Assembly (NCBI GenBank): GCA_031213475.1
Contig: JARUPZ010000021.1
Location: 8,191,420 to 8,255,419, forward strand
Direction: 5' to 3'
Origin: Nereocystis luetkeana
Lineage: Eukaryota > Sar > Phaeophyceae > Laminariales > Laminariaceae
DNA length: 64,000 bases
Positions 12,401 to 27,400 of the stretch are shown piece by piece; position 1 is the first letter of the stretch; every line of letters begins with the position of its first letter. Below the pieces are notes generated by a model. The model did not search any database, was not told the origin of the DNA, and saw only the letters and a list, made by a program, of their open reading frames with translations. A program made the translations under genes and the position numbers.

Positions 12401-15400
12401 TTCCCGGCCATTATGACACTACTCCCGCCGGGAATACAACACTCGGTTTATAGCGATGTTGGAGTCCAAACGGGGATTGTGTCCCCGGCCAGAATGGTAC
12501 TACTTTGGCCACGAATATAGTGGTCGATGTGTTTTCTTGCTAGGCTCCCAAGGGGTATCATTTTTCCGGGGCAGAATCATGCCGCTCTGGGTGGGGATAT
12601 AATAACCGTTTCATATGTGTACTAGACTACAAACCGGGGTTATATTCCCCGCCAGTATGCTGGTACAACCCTGGCCGGGAATATACTACTCGTTTTATAG
12701 TCATGTTAGAGCTCAAACGGGCAGTATGTTCCCTGCTAGAAGGCTAGTACTCTCGTCACGAATATGTTCCCCGTTACATATCAATTAAAGCACCCTCGTC
12801 ACGAATATGTTCCCCGTTACATATCAATTAAAGTACCCGTTTCATGGTCATGTATGTCAATAGAGTGCAAACAGGGATCACTTTCCCGGCCAGAATGCAT
12901 AAAATATAAACTCGATTCATTTTCAGGTTAGACTCCAAACGAGGACTATATTTCCGGCCAGGGTGCTGCCTGCGGCTCTGGCTGGGAAGATAATCCCCTT
13001 TTTGTGTTCATGTTAGACTCCCAGCCGATATTATATATTCCCGGCCACTATGCTACAAAATTGGGCGGGAATGTTAACCCCGTTTTATAGTCATGTTAGA
13101 GCTCAGACGGGAATTATGTTGACGGCCAGAAGGCTATATATATATAGAGGAGACCGTTCTATCAGCGCGTGACAAGGATCTTTTGTCTCAGGCCCTTGTG
13201 GTGTTGGAGTATTTCAGTCTCCAGCTATCGTATTGCTTGAGGCCCAAAGCGTGGACAGTATATTGTGGAACGGGGGCTAGGAACGGAGGCTCGAAAGCGC
13301 CTTGGGAAACTCTTGACGTCGAATTTATAAACCCTGGACACGTAGAACTCGATTGAGGCAAAGGAAGGCAGCATGCCCAGAAAATTCGACCCCATGCCGA
13401 TGCGGCGAAATACCATAACAAAGCCTTCCTGTCACTGGAACCCCCAAACCTTCTGGAACCGTCATCACATTCGTATCTTGCACAAGAGCACAATCAACAT
13501 AACCCCGACATTTATTGCGGACGAGATATGATCAGCACTTTTTCAGCATTTTTGCAGGCTTTTGTTTTCCCGGGGACGCTAAAGTATGTCCCTCTACTCT
13601 ATCAACGAGGTATCCCGGCAACCTTCGAGAGGGCTCAAAATTCCATACGATGGCTGACTGGCCCTTCTTCGTTTTTTTCGTCCGATGTCGGGTCTAGCGT
13701 TCTACAACTCTGGCAGATCATCCATCCCTTGTACACTACCAGGTATCTCGATATTTCCAAGGCAGATCAATTCCCGCATATCGTATGATCTGTATCATCT
13801 GTATGATCTAGCTCATGCTCCCGGGCGGGACCTGTGTATTCTGCATGAACTACTACTGTAGCACATGTTCCAAGGGTGGCATATGTGCTATATGCAGATC
13901 CTGCACAGCATCTCGTAACGAAAAGTGATGAACTAGATGATCTACAGTAGACAGATCAGACAGATCATCGTCTATCTGCCCGAGGTGTGGAAAGTTCTTG
14001 AAGCTTTTAGGGCTGCGGTCCCGCTTTGGGGACAAACTGCTTGGACTTTGAGTGGTTTGTCTCCAAAACGGGACTTCGGTCCTGAAAGGATTACATCCAA
14101 GTTTATTTTTGTGCCTACGCGTATTGTACAACATTTGCTTTGCACGCTGTATTCGCCATCCGAGCGCGCTCTCAGGCAACGTGCTCATCTGAGAACGAGC
14201 ATCTCTTCCGAATTGGCATGCGCCGAGCCTTAACATTGGGTTCACCTGGATGAATCACCCTTGCCCCTGTGACCCATTTCCTGCACATGGGCGTTGATGT
14301 CACTCATGACGCATAGGGCAGTGTACCGCATGTCTCAAGTGGTGAATACCCGATACGTACCGAATAATTCGAACCGTTCTACGAGTAGGCGTTAATACAA
14401 AGAACGCTTGGTATTATTAATCAAAGACGTCAGGAGACATCATTTTTCACCCATTGACAGACAACAACGTTCCCTCGACATGCCTCGACTGACACACCGA
14501 ACTACTAGATTTTCGTGTGGAACGCTCGGCCGTGCACCCTTTACAGCGCACGTTTCGCCTTGCTTGACATGTCTCCTGACATATTGGTATTCATATTGAT
14601 GCATGAAAGGTCCTTTTATTTCCGCCCAGCGTGGTATATTTTAGTAGATCGTGATACATCTAGTGTGTGTCATAAAACGTATACCGGGTCTACCATAGTG
14701 GTAGTTACCCGATTTTACTTGTAGACGATATATCTGTACATGATCCGTTAGGTGCGTGTTGTACATGTGCGCCGGATATCTCTACGTGGTAGTCACCCGA
14801 TACTGCTGGTAGATGATCTATCGGTGGGTGATCTGTCATGAAATCTGTACTGGATATGGTATAGTGGTATCATCCGATACTACTTGTGGAAGATCTATCC
14901 GTAGATCATCTGTCCCGTTGTGCGTCACGATTCGCAGGTTATATCCGCCGTCCGGGACCTCGGGCTATGGGACGGCCTCCAGCCCACAGCGGATCGGCAG
15001 GGGAGGACGCCGGCGATGTGTCTTTTGGGCCGAAAAGAGAGTTTCAGCGATAAAGAGGCCAGCGCGGTTCCTTCCGGATCGAAAGGAGGAAGCTTAGAGG
15101 ACAACCTAATCGTTCTGCTGGGTGAAAACGCCGATAAAGAGACGCGGCGACAGCATTTAACCACGCTCCCAACGGGCGGCGGCGGGTGTGGTAAGGGTGC
15201 TGGCGGCGGTGGTGGTGGTGGTGGTGGCAGTGGCGGGGGGAGTGGTGGTGGTAGTGACGGTGGTGGCGGAGGCGACAGTGGCGGCTCCGGAAATATTTCC
15301 GGCAACTTATCTGGGGTTATGCACGCGGCGCGGGGGGGTTGGGAGCCGTTTCGACTCGCCTGCCGGCTGATCATGCCCGACGATGACCAGTCTCCGGGTC

Positions 15401-18400
15401 TTCCCCTCCCGATTTTGCTGGGACTGAGCCCCGGGTCAAAGGAGTTCGACGAGAGATGCGCGAAGCTCTTGGCGCAGGCGGCGCTGGGGGGAGACGTCGT
15501 GGTGCTGAAGGATATTTCGTCTGCGATTCTTCTACTTGAAGAAACTAACGACGATGATGATGATGATGATAAGGTCGACACCCGCGGCGGCGATTCCCGC
15601 GGGCAAAGCCGCGGCGCACTCTCAAGGTACGAACGCACACCTTGGAGAAAGTAATCGATTCCCGCGTCGTGATATGGATATTTTAGGGCGGATAGATTCC
15701 TGGCCTGTAGATAGGATACTTCGTGTATTAATGGGCCACGTTGCCGGGTGGCAGCTGTGCTGCATGTTCTGCGTTGAAGATGTCTCCTGGGTTGGATATG
15801 TGCTGTACAGATCGTGGCTGCGCAGCGTATCGTAGCGGCAGGTTAGTGATTTTGATGGCCTGCATCGATTAATGGTCCGTCCAGCGTGTGGGAATTTTTG
15901 GTTGCGATAGAGGCGTGTTTGGAACTAAGATGCGGGGAAATCGCGTTGTGACCCAATCCCCCCCCCCCCCCCAATGATATATATGTATAGGTTGTGTTGG
16001 CGTCGGTTGGTAACGACGGTGCGAAACATGCCGCTCACTTCGTGAGTAGACAACCAGAGTACCGTTTGTTTTGTTTTTGTTGGTCGGTCACGGCTGGCGA
16101 TCGAGTTAGATCATTCGTTCAGGGTGGAGAGCCTTCACTCCGCACAAAGGGAATGATCGTATAGCGTAGTTGTCATGACAAGGTACCCACGAGGCAGTTA
16201 CGTAGTACCCTTAATGCTGTCTCTGGACGTGGCCAACACTGGAAAAATATTATCTCATTGAAGTTGGCATCCACGTGCAAGTCCGCCACACAAGCGGTGC
16301 TCAGGAGGATGCAGCTCACCCTTCATGCGACGCGCCGAACACCTCACATTTCGCTTCGCAATTGGCGCAAGCAATACCTGCCTGGTCAGTGAAAATCGGG
16401 GGTGCTCCGTCCCGGCATTATATTGGGGATGCGAGGGTCTATGGCCATACAACTACGGCCATGCCTGATATTGAGCCTCCCCCCCTGCACTAAAGTTTTG
16501 TGTATTTACGATAGGCCGAGAGAGGTCTTGACCCGTTTAGGACAAGCCGTAGTCGCGTTTTGGGGGCATTACTTATAATTTGAGTGATTCGTCCCCACAA
16601 CGGGACTGCGGTTCTAAAAGGGTTAGCCCGTACTCAACCATCTCCTGGCGCTCCTCCTTCTCCTTCCTTTACTTCTCTCGTTTCCATCCTCGTTGCCGTC
16701 TCTCTCCTCTTCTTTCAAGCGGGTGCAAGAAAGAGCACTACGCCACCGCATAGCGGAGCATGAGAGTATCTACTCCACGTTGTCTAGATCGTGGCCTACG
16801 TCATGGTCTGCTGTGGATCGCGATCTTACGTGAAATATCGTGTTTGAGGCACCTCGACTCGCGCAACGAAAATACATTTATTTGTATCTATATTAATTAT
16901 CCATGTATACATATACTTAGTAGGTTTCTTCTTGTTCTCGTTGCTTTTATCCCTGGTAATTTTGCTTCTGGTGGGCGAAAAATACTGACTTCTCGTACAT
17001 CATCGCATAACGGCAAATACGCGATCCAACCGATCAACGTAGGTCTGCTGTAGATAGTTATTTAGATCGTTCTCCGGATCGTTCGGGATTATTCCGATTC
17101 GTGACGCGTCATCGTCCGAAACCTAGCGACGAGGTTACAAAATACGTCAAAACCCTTGTGAAGGCTTTTATCTTTCACACCCGATCGCCGTTCGTTCGGC
17201 GTTGTTGTTGTTGTTTTATAGTTTTGTTTTTTCTTGTCGGCTCTTTCCTTTTGAACCGTGGTTCGTTTTCTGTTCTTGTCATCGTGTTTCGTTCCCCCCG
17301 AATTTTGTTTTCCTTCCGTTTTTTTCATCTGTTCCTCTGCAGGTGGGCGAGAAAGACAGACTACCCAATCACGGCGTCGGAGCTGTTCCGAACCGCCATC
17401 AGAGACCAGTTCCGAGGTGGCCAAGACTGCGACGACCGCGGCATCATCGAGGGGGGGTCGGTGGCCGCCGAAGAGTCGGGCAGTTCTATGGCCGGCGTCA
17501 TTGGCGTCGGTGGCGGCTGTGGAAGAGGCGGCGGTGACAGCGTCTTCAACGCCTCCCTGTTCTCTCTGGCGGTGCTGTCGGGGGACCCAGGTGCCGTCTG
17601 CTGGGCCGCGAGATTTTTGAGGGAGAACGCGGGCCCCCCGGGCGAGGTGAGTGCGCGACGGTGAGCGTCCCCACCTCCCACATCTGACGTATCCGGAGCA
17701 TTTCACTTCACAATGTGAGACCCACGGAAAAAAAAAACGTTCGAAAATACGCAAAAGAGAGGCGATCGAATAGAGTGCTTATCGGTCCGGGAAAGGTGAG
17801 AAGCTGTGCGTGCGTGCACCCATCACCCGGCTGCTGTTGCTGCTGCTGCTGCAGTTGTGCGCGTGCCCCCAGTGCCAGCATTCCCGGGTGGTAGCGTGAG
17901 ACCAATTCTGCGATCCGGCACGACTTGAAAGCCTTTTGAGGACTGCAGTCCCATTTTGGGGACAACCTACTTAAATTTTTTTCAAGTACTACGGGGGACC
18001 ATAGTAAATAGGCCTACGGTTCACACAACAGCCTATATATTTCGCTATTTTTAGCAACAAGAATTGGTCTTATTGACAATGGTCCCCCGTAATAGGTAGT
18101 CCCCGAAAACGAGACTGCAGTCCTGAAAGGGTGGGGTCGCCAACGACTGTAGTTCTTGGCCTGAGGTCGAGTTCGGCCCCCCCTCAGGGGCGTTGAAAAT
18201 CTGACTAATTCACAACTCGGATGGACAGATCATGATCTATCTACCGTAGATCATCTAGTTCCTCGCCTACTGTAGCGTTGCGAAGGATAGTGTAGGATCT
18301 GTGTAGAATACAGATCCATCCCAGAAAACGTTTGCTAGATCACGCGGATCGTACGGGTTCAACCCGGGAACATGAGCTAGATCATACAAGCGCCTCGAGT

Positions 18401-21400
18401 GACCCAGACCATCGATCGAGTGCAAGTCAATGACCCGTACGAGGTGTTGACGTACTGGGTTCCCGTATTTGTTGGAAGGATTGCTGAAATGCGGTTTGCA
18501 GTGTTTCCTCTTGTCGGAGGACCCCGCCTTGACCGGGGGAGGGGAGGCGGAGGCGGGTATACTCGATAGGAGAGATGTACTCGATTCATGCATGGCCGTA
18601 GTCGTATGACCATAGACCCTCGCATCCCTACAATGCCGGGACGGAGCATGTCGGGTTTTCACCGACCGGGCAGACATTGCTTGCACCAAGCGCAAAGCGC
18701 CGTGAGGTGTCCGGCGAGTCGCATGGAGGGCGAGCTGCATCCTACTAAGAATCGCTTGTGAGGCGGACTTGCATATGGATGACAGCTTCAATAAGTTAAT
18801 TTTGTTTCCGGTGTAGCCACTTCCAGAGACAGCAATGAGAGTGCTATGTAACTGCCTCTTGGGCGTCGTACGTTGAACACTCTGCATGATACGATCAACT
18901 CCCTTGCGCGGAGTAAAAGTTCTTTACCTCGCACAAATGATCTGCCTCGACGATGAGCGACCGCCAAAAAAAAAACGGTACCCTGGTTGTCTAGCTCACG
19001 TAGTGAGCGGCATATTTTACAGTGTCGTTGCCAACCGACGCCACCCCAACCTATATATTTTAGGGGAAGGTGAGGGGGGGGCTGATTTGTCGCACTTAAA
19101 TCGGCAGGCCGGCTGGCCATCAGCTGTCTTGGCCGGCCCCGGGTTGCCGGCTAAAATCAGTCAGTTGGCTAAGGGCACGTACCGAATGGCACCACTCTGG
19201 ATGTCTGTCAATATAAGGATCACCTGATCTTCAGGTTAATGTTGAAACATAGCTTGTATTTCCGCCGGTGGTAGTCACTAGTCATCAAATCCTGCCCACG
19301 TAGAGCTCTAAGTTTTCGTATTTTATTCTTGTCAAGCCTCAAAGAGGGCTTGTTACTGTACCCCTTCCGAACCGCACCCGCGTTTTGGGGACGGACGTTT
19401 CGCGTTTTGGGGACGGACGTTTCTTTTTGGAAGTAGTGTAAGACGTATTTTTGCAGGTGCCAAAAAGCGTGGAAAAGCCGTTTCGAAAAAGACGGCGCCC
19501 ATTTTCGGGGGGACGAACGAGAGTGGGTGCCTCTTTCTTGCCCTAGCCTCAAACCCACAATTGCGTTACAGGATCCCCACTAAGAAACAAAGATACTGGC
19601 TCAGGCAGTTCCCTTTGCTTTGGATTTTGCAGCGTATTCTGCACCACATTCAGTACAATGGCTCACGAATTTCTTGTAAGATTTTATCCTGAAAATCTCT
19701 CACCGTCTCATATCATCGTTTGGCTGTATATAGCTACGAACACGCTGTTGCTCCCCAAATCTCAGCCCGTTTTTTGTACTGCCAGGTATATATTTTCCCG
19801 GTGTTGATTTGTACGACTGGTTCGCACTGCGCGCCCGCCCCCCCCCCCCCCCCCAGGCGTGAGACCTCAGACATGTTGGCTGGCTCAGTCTGGTGTTTTC
19901 ATTTGTGCCTCATCTATCATTCCGCTGTTACAGGGTGGGCATACGTATTAAGGTTTAAAATCCACGACGGGCCCTGATTCTGCATGCTCCCCGTCTTTGT
20001 TCATGAGGCTTTGTTGGTTGTGATTGCTATGTCTGACCGTGACACCCGCGGTGTATCCCACGTACATTAACTTCAGTGGAGCAACGGCTTGCCCATCTCG
20101 CCAGTTTCTTGTTTTTCCCTGTAAACTTCGAGCTCTATCTCTCTTACGCTCGTCTTCGTTCCTATGAATACTTCCTGCTAGGTGTCCTTCAATCACGAAC
20201 TATACAATGTTGTGGGTCTACCTCTGCCAGGCGCTAGACCTCACAAATGATGGCGCAGGCCGGGGGGTTTCACCCTAGGAAATAGTGTATTCCACGAAGT
20301 TTTCAGAGTAACGAACGATTCGCGAGTTTTCTCTAAGGCTCGGCCTCCTTCTTTTTTGTAGTTTTGTTTTTCTGACAGTGCCGTGGGGTATCCACTTTAA
20401 ATCCATCCTGTGACGAGCCAGCAACGACGGTCTCTTCTCCATTGTGGTATCGTCTCGTACTGCTGACCATGCCAATTCCACGTAGTTTATTTCTCGTTAC
20501 ACGCCGACTTTTCCCGTTTGGTCTCCCGAAAAAGTCTAGAAAACGGAGGGTCTCAACCTGGGTACCCCGCTGTAGCATATGTCTCTGCCTCGAGTGATAC
20601 CCCAGCTCCTTTATCATTCCCTGCTCCTGCGAGTTCTACTCGTCATTCCTTAATCGCGCCTTACCTTTATCGTGCTTGTGTGTCCCCCCCCAGGTGTGGG
20701 ACCTGCTTCGCGGGAAAGGCTGCCCCGTCAGCTCCCTGGCCTACGCGACTGCGGCGTCGCCGAAGCCCGATGTGCTCCTGGCGGTTTGCGATGAGCTTAA
20801 GGAGGCATGATACGGTTCAAGTGACACCGCAAAAATAGAGGGTCATACATTAGAGGAGTGTTGAAATTGCACGGGGGTGTGATTGTTTTGCGACGCGCGC
20901 TTTTTCTTAGAACGGGAAAAGTTGCCGATACTGAGCAAGGGAGGCGTTTTCGAATAGGTTTGGTGGAGCGCCTTGCCGCTGTCGAGAGCACGGGCGTGAA
21001 AACAAAATCGTCCCCCCTGCCCGAAGTGAACGCTCTTCTTGCGGTGACCGTGCACGTGGTGAATCGTATGTTGGTCTGTCCATGGGTGTAAAATTGCTGT
21101 ATGAAAATAAATATCCAAGCGACTCTTACGCTTCCCGGACAGAATGGCGCACCACAAGTCATTCGTAAGGGGGGCAGCGTTGTTGGTGTAGTTTAATGTC
21201 AAGCATTCAGGTCTGATTTGAAGGGCATGTTCCACGTACGAAGTCACTGGATTCCAGTTACCCTTTTGCGTGTGGATGGTGTGTATGATTGAAACAAGCG
21301 CTGAGCGCTGTCCGATGGAAAATCGAACAACAATGTCGGCATCCCGTAGAAACTATCCTCTTTGTTGGTTTTTAAGGAATATAAAATCTGCTGCTGTTGG

Positions 21401-24400
21401 TGGTGGTGGCTGTCGTTTGGTTGTTGCGCTGAAAGTATGTTTTTGTGTAGGTCGTAGTTGTTTGTGTTTCGTTGTTGGTGATGTTGCTGTCGTTTTTGCC
21501 GCTGTCGTCGTTATTCTTCTTGTCATAGTTGGCAATCTCGTTGCGAATTTTGTTCTCGCTCTTTTCCGTGTTCTACTGTAGTTCTAGGAGTTTGTTTTGT
21601 TTCGGACAGTCAATACCGTTCTCCTTTTTTTTTCGTCAGGCTGCGAAGAACGTGGGCGAGGGCGACGAGGAAGCCGAGCGGCTGTTTCGGCGCGAGTTTG
21701 AGCTCAAGGCCAGCCAGCCGTTCACGCCTTTGGCGGGAGCGGTGTTCTGCGGGAACTCCGTGATTGTCAACGCCGTCCTTTCGGCGTACGGAAATCCGGG
21801 ATTGGCCCAGGACGAGGTGAGGGTTTCATGCATTACAGCAGTACTCGTAAAGCTTGGCACTTATGCGGAGACTCAATCTCTGATTTGTCAAGGGCGAGGT
21901 ATGCTGCGGTATGTAGCTTTGGCTCAGGAGGTTAAGGGATTTTTGGTCACAGTGGTGGGTGGTAGAGCTCTGGCACTTATGCGAAGACCTATTTTCTGGT
22001 TTGGTCTTTACTAGGGAGGAAGACACGTGCTACGCGGCAGAAGCAGCGAGCGGCGCCCTTCTCGCTTCCGATGCTCGTGTACACCACGTGGCGCTCGTTT
22101 TAGCCGCGTCCAACAACCGGCGACTCGAAGGTGGTAGTGTGGGAGCTAGCTAAGCCCGATACACCGATCGAGTAGGGGTAAACAAACGTCTGAGAGAGTT
22201 CCTCTCAGGGCGCAAAGCACAAGAAACGCTTCGTCTTCATAGCAATGTCTAGCGGTGCTAAACATTTCCTCCCAGTTAAGCTAGAAAGCAAAACTGATGA
22301 TGAACAAAAAATTATATGCTGTAGGAAGCTCATCGGGGAACCTGAGGTGTAGCTTAGCTACCCCCTGCGTTGAGAAAGACCATCGGCGAGAAATGCTTGG
22401 GCTCAAAAATGTGGTCCCTATACGACGGCAGCATAGTTCCTTGCGACCCAAATTTTGGTGTTTGATTGGTCGTGTAGTGATGGTGTGTGATTGGTCAAGT
22501 ACTCGTATTGTTAGATCGGTCGCGTATTTCTAATGTTCTGTCAAGTAGAGGTATGGACATCCGGGGTTGGCTCAGGAAGAGGTGGGGGTTTGACGCTTCG
22601 TAGAACTCGCAGTAATTTTTCCCTCGGATGATGAAACTGAGTAGTGCCTTGAAGTATAAATGACCACTGTGAACAAATTCAAGTACTGTCCGACATTCAT
22701 AGGGCCAATAGGCATTTCCAGATAGGTCTTAAAAAGCATGATCTAGCCCACCGTACCATATCTTTTTTTTTGGCTATGCAGCCGTGGAAGCATTGAAATA
22801 TTTCAGGTAACCATTTGCCCAACTTACCAAACTTACCAAAGAGTCAAACATCCCTCGTCGGCGCCTCTTGCGCTCCTAGATCGTGGATCAGATTCAGGGG
22901 ATTCTCTTCGACCGAAAGAAGAAGCCCAGCGGCAAAAAAAACAACAACGACCGCGTCCTGCCCCCGGAGGCCCATCTACTGCTCCGCGGCTACGGCCCCG
23001 GCCTCCCCAAAGAGGTTCTCCAGGCTCTCAACAAGGTGCGGGCTTCAGTGGCGATTGGTGACCAATGGTGTCGCGAATAGGACACCGTGGTTTGACCTGT
23101 TGTTGGGCCATTTGGCTCACCGCCCCCTACACTAGAGCGGCCTAGACACGCTCCACGGTCTGGCCCCATGCCTGACCTCGCCCGCGAGATGTAATCAGCA
23201 CCAAGGTACGATACATCCAAAATGGGTGTTGACACTCCCCAAAGGACCGGTTTGGTCTCGTCTTCAGAGCGTATTTCACGGAGATTGACTCCCCCCGCCC
23301 TTCGCCTGGTCATACGACTACGACCGTGCATGATATCGAGTGCACCCCCCCCTCCGCCCCCCACCCCCCCCCTCCCCCTGGTCATACGACTACGTCTACG
23401 CATGGTATCGAGTACACTCCCCCCCCCCCCCCCCGCTCACCCCCCTCTCCCTTCACCCACACCCCCCTCATCTCATTCTCCCCGCCCCCCGGATCCGGAC
23501 ACGGCTTGGTGTCGCACAGGAGCTTAGGAAGTCTGAGTCATCGGCGCCGCGGTCAGAGGACCGTGCGGACGCGAAAAAGCTGAGAAAGTGTTTCAACGAG
23601 GCGGCGGAGAAAGCTGAGCTAGAGGATTCCGTCGCCAGGGCGAAGAGGGCTTCTGAGGGAGGAACGTACGACGGCCTGAGGTGGGTGGGAGAGCTGGCGC
23701 TGTAGTTGCTTTATATTTTTGTTTCGAGCGAGACGCGATTTTTCGTATTCACACGGCGCAAATATGTAGAGACGCCCTTTCTAGATGGCCGAAGCAACCG
23801 ACCGACACACCGACACACCGATCACACCGATCGACTCATCAACCGAGGTCCAACGCGCAACCACCGCCAACAACCACGACAACACCACTACTCCCACACA
23901 CCATCATCACCATTACCACCACCACTACCACCACCATCGACAAACACCATCAAACACCAACAGTACCTAGCTGTCCTTATTCGCACGACTGCGCCTCCGT
24001 TCTCCGTCGTCTTAACACCGACTACTCCCACTCCCCCTCCCCGCCGCGACCCACTCAACGGTAGAGGGCGGATGTAGCCTCTGAGCACGAATACTAGGAG
24101 GCCCGGTTTCCTTGCACGCACTACACCCTGAAACATTTCAATAACAACCACCACAACAAATACATAATTCGTATAAAGCTCATTGGCAGAGCACTGATCT
24201 AGTGTCTGTACCAGAACGTTCGGTGTCTCTTTTCACGCGCGCGGCATCAACAATTTTCAACGAAAAGCACCAACCAACAACTACAGCCGCAACAAATATA
24301 AAATTTTTCAACAACGATCGGTTTCTGCCTTCGGGATATTCATGTTTGTGAGTGATCATTGTTGAAGCTCATTCATGCCGCACATGATCGGATGGCAGCA

Positions 24401-27400
24401 ACAACATCGTCAGCAACAGCAACAACAACGTTAACAACGATGGCATCGCTATACGTAGTTGCACTTCGCGCCGTCGTTTGCTGTGCGTATACCCCCACCC
24501 GACTTTTTCAAACTGCCCTCTTATCGTAATCCCTGGCGGCAGAGCACTGATCGAAAAGGGGTGGGACTGCCAGGACTACTTGCCAACCATCATCTCCCGG
24601 ATTGGAGACCACGAGGAGAGCGTCATCGACACCGTCCTTTGCGCGATAGAAAACGCCAGGTTTGCTGAGCAATGCCTGCGTCCGGGGAAAGGATAGCGGG
24701 GAATAATAGGAGCGGTATAACCAGGGCTCTTCACAGACATGACCCGAGCCGCGGGGTTTCTTCAATATTTTGGGTCCGGTCCGGTCGGGTCGGTTCAGTT
24801 CAGGTTGGGTCGGATCGAGTCGAGTCGGGTCGGGTCGGGTCGGGTCGGGACATTGCATCGATGAAAAAGCAACCTGAGCGTGAGTTAGGAACCGGTGTAC
24901 CACAGGCTTTTATCCCAGAGAACGGTACAGCGACGCCCTGGCAACTGAGCGCTGTCGACGAAAGGTGCTTTCTGTTGTGGATTCTCACTATACCGCCAAG
25001 TGGCGCAGAACCCCCCCGGACAACCAATTTCTGGCTATTTAATAGACCTAAATATATTTTGTGTCGGTGACACCTGTACCTGGGTATTTAAGAGCCGGTG
25101 TACCGTAGGGTTCGTTTCCGGTTCCTGGTATAGCGATCCCCTGGCGGATTCGTCCTATATTCGGTAAAGTGGCGAAAACAACCCGCCGATTGACCGCTTT
25201 TAGGATAATATCTAAAGCTACAGTAATCGTACATGCCATCGATGAAAACCCAAGCTGCCTATCCAGGAGCCGGTGTACCGTGGAGAGTTTGTGGCCAGAT
25301 CGTGGTACAGCGGTGCCTTGGCCAGTGAGCGCGAACTGTGTATGACGTCCCCCGTGGCCGAGTGGCCCTATATATCGCCATTTGGCGCAGGACACTCTCG
25401 GATTTACCGTTTTTTAATGTAATGTGCGGCCTTGTCGCGTCCTTGCATCATACCTGGTTTATACTACAGCAGTATCACGCGCCCATCCTAAACCTCTCGC
25501 TCGCACCTGTGTCCAGGACGACCATCTTCTCCGGCATCAGCAACCCGTTCGTGGTGAAGGCGATCGCTTCCTCGTGCATGGCGACTGCAAGGAAGGAACG
25601 CCCCGCCGATAGAAACAGTCTCGACAGGCTCCAGCGGGACGCCGACAACTTTATTCTGGAGGTGGGTTGGCGTTTTTTCGCCGGGATTGGAGGGATTAAG
25701 GGGGGTAGAGGAGGGGTTGGGCGCTGGGGAGCAGGCGCGCCAAGCCGGGGGGGGAGGGGAGACTCGTTTATTTCTTGCCTTTGTCATTTGAATGTGGCGG
25801 GGGGTGCTCACTGCCTTGCACGGCGGTAGTCGCATGGCCATGGATCCTCGCATCCCTACAATGTCGAGACGGAGCACGTCGTGTTCCCACCTACCAAGGC
25901 AGACATTGCTTGCACCAAGCGCGGCGCGCCGTGAGGTGTCCGGCGAGTCGCACGAAGGCTGAGCTGCATCCTACTAAACACCCCCTGTGAGGCGGACTTT
26001 CAGCAAGTTGTGTGTGCAATGTTCAATACGGATTACAGCGTAGAATTCATGATTTTGTTTTTCTCCGGTGCGGCCACTTCTCGAGACGGCGGGAGTTACA
26101 GGAAAAACGCCCCGAGGATCGCAAGAATCTGAGCAGGATCCAGAACGGTGTTGACAAGATCACCCTCGAGGTCGGATAGGGTATGGGGGCCTATGGAGTG
26201 GGTATATTTCGTTTTTCGGGGGGGAAGTCACACGGTTGGCAGGGTTGTTTATACCTGTTGGTGGGGGAGGGAGGGACGGGGGTGGGGGTTGAGGAACTCG
26301 CGTAGTTGTCGGAGAGCTCCATTTCTGGGCCTAGCCCAATCCACCACCTATTTTTTGCGCTTGTGTGCGCGTTTGGGTTGTTGCGTGTCGCCATCGTCTT
26401 GCACCCACAATCGGGACAAACGGCAGCTTCTCTACAAGCTCCCCGGAACCGTTCGAGGCGTGGGGTTGGAGCTGATCGGCTCGTTCGACCTGTCCGTCCT
26501 GGACGGCAAAAAGGGCGTCGATGGGTTCCCTGGCATCTGCGACCGGAGGCAGGACATGGCCAACCTCATAGGCTACATCGCTGTGGTGAGAGGCGGGGTA
26601 CGAGACCACTCTTCGCGGAGACTTAAGGATCGTTCACGCCAAGATATGAGGACCCCACGGTCCTGTTATTTTCCTTCGGAGCGGGTCCTGCTACAGTAAG
26701 GTCACTCCTGTAACAGTGGAAAGAAAAGTCGTGATCCATGAGGGGGGGGGGGGGATATCTTGACGATTTGTAGACATGCTTGACACACGAAAAAAAATGG
26801 TTTTGGCAGGTTTTTAGGGCGAAAAATATGAAAAGAGCATATGTCACGAGTCGTGACTAGGAAAGCTCGTGGCAAAACCGAACAAACTATTCTTATCGTG
26901 ATGTGTGCATATGTGTAGCACACCATCCCGTTTTGAAAATGCCATTTCGAGGGCGCGAGGCCTTGTCCCGAAGAGGGAGTTTGAACGTTCGTCAGGAGGG
27001 ACACGTCGCTGTGGTGAGGGGGTATGGCGCGGTTACAACGTGCTTTGAAGCACAGGGGCTCTTGCTATATATTGTCATGGACCCGTTTGACCCAATTACG
27101 GCATAGCGTTGTGCAAAGGGGTGATTGCGGTCTTGATAACCTTCCATCACGGGGGAACCTACTGCAGTAACCATAACTAAACATGATGTGTAAACATACG
27201 GGGATATAACCGGGCTGGTTACTTGATGACTCGGTCAGTAGCTAGCACACTGCCATCGAACTCAATCAGTATACGTACTGGATGGCAGTAGTGTACTGCC
27301 CCTCCTTTGTCCTATCTCCTCCCGAAACGCAACTGATGGGTCTCCCTGCTACTGCACTAATGTGTCGTATTTCTTGGGCGTGCGTACCATGAACAATACT

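Noticed and set aside
14925..15638. 237-codon minus-strand frame
   Set aside because: Antisense shadow of exon 5; its Pro- and Ser-rich content is the complement of the Gly linker and Asp tract.
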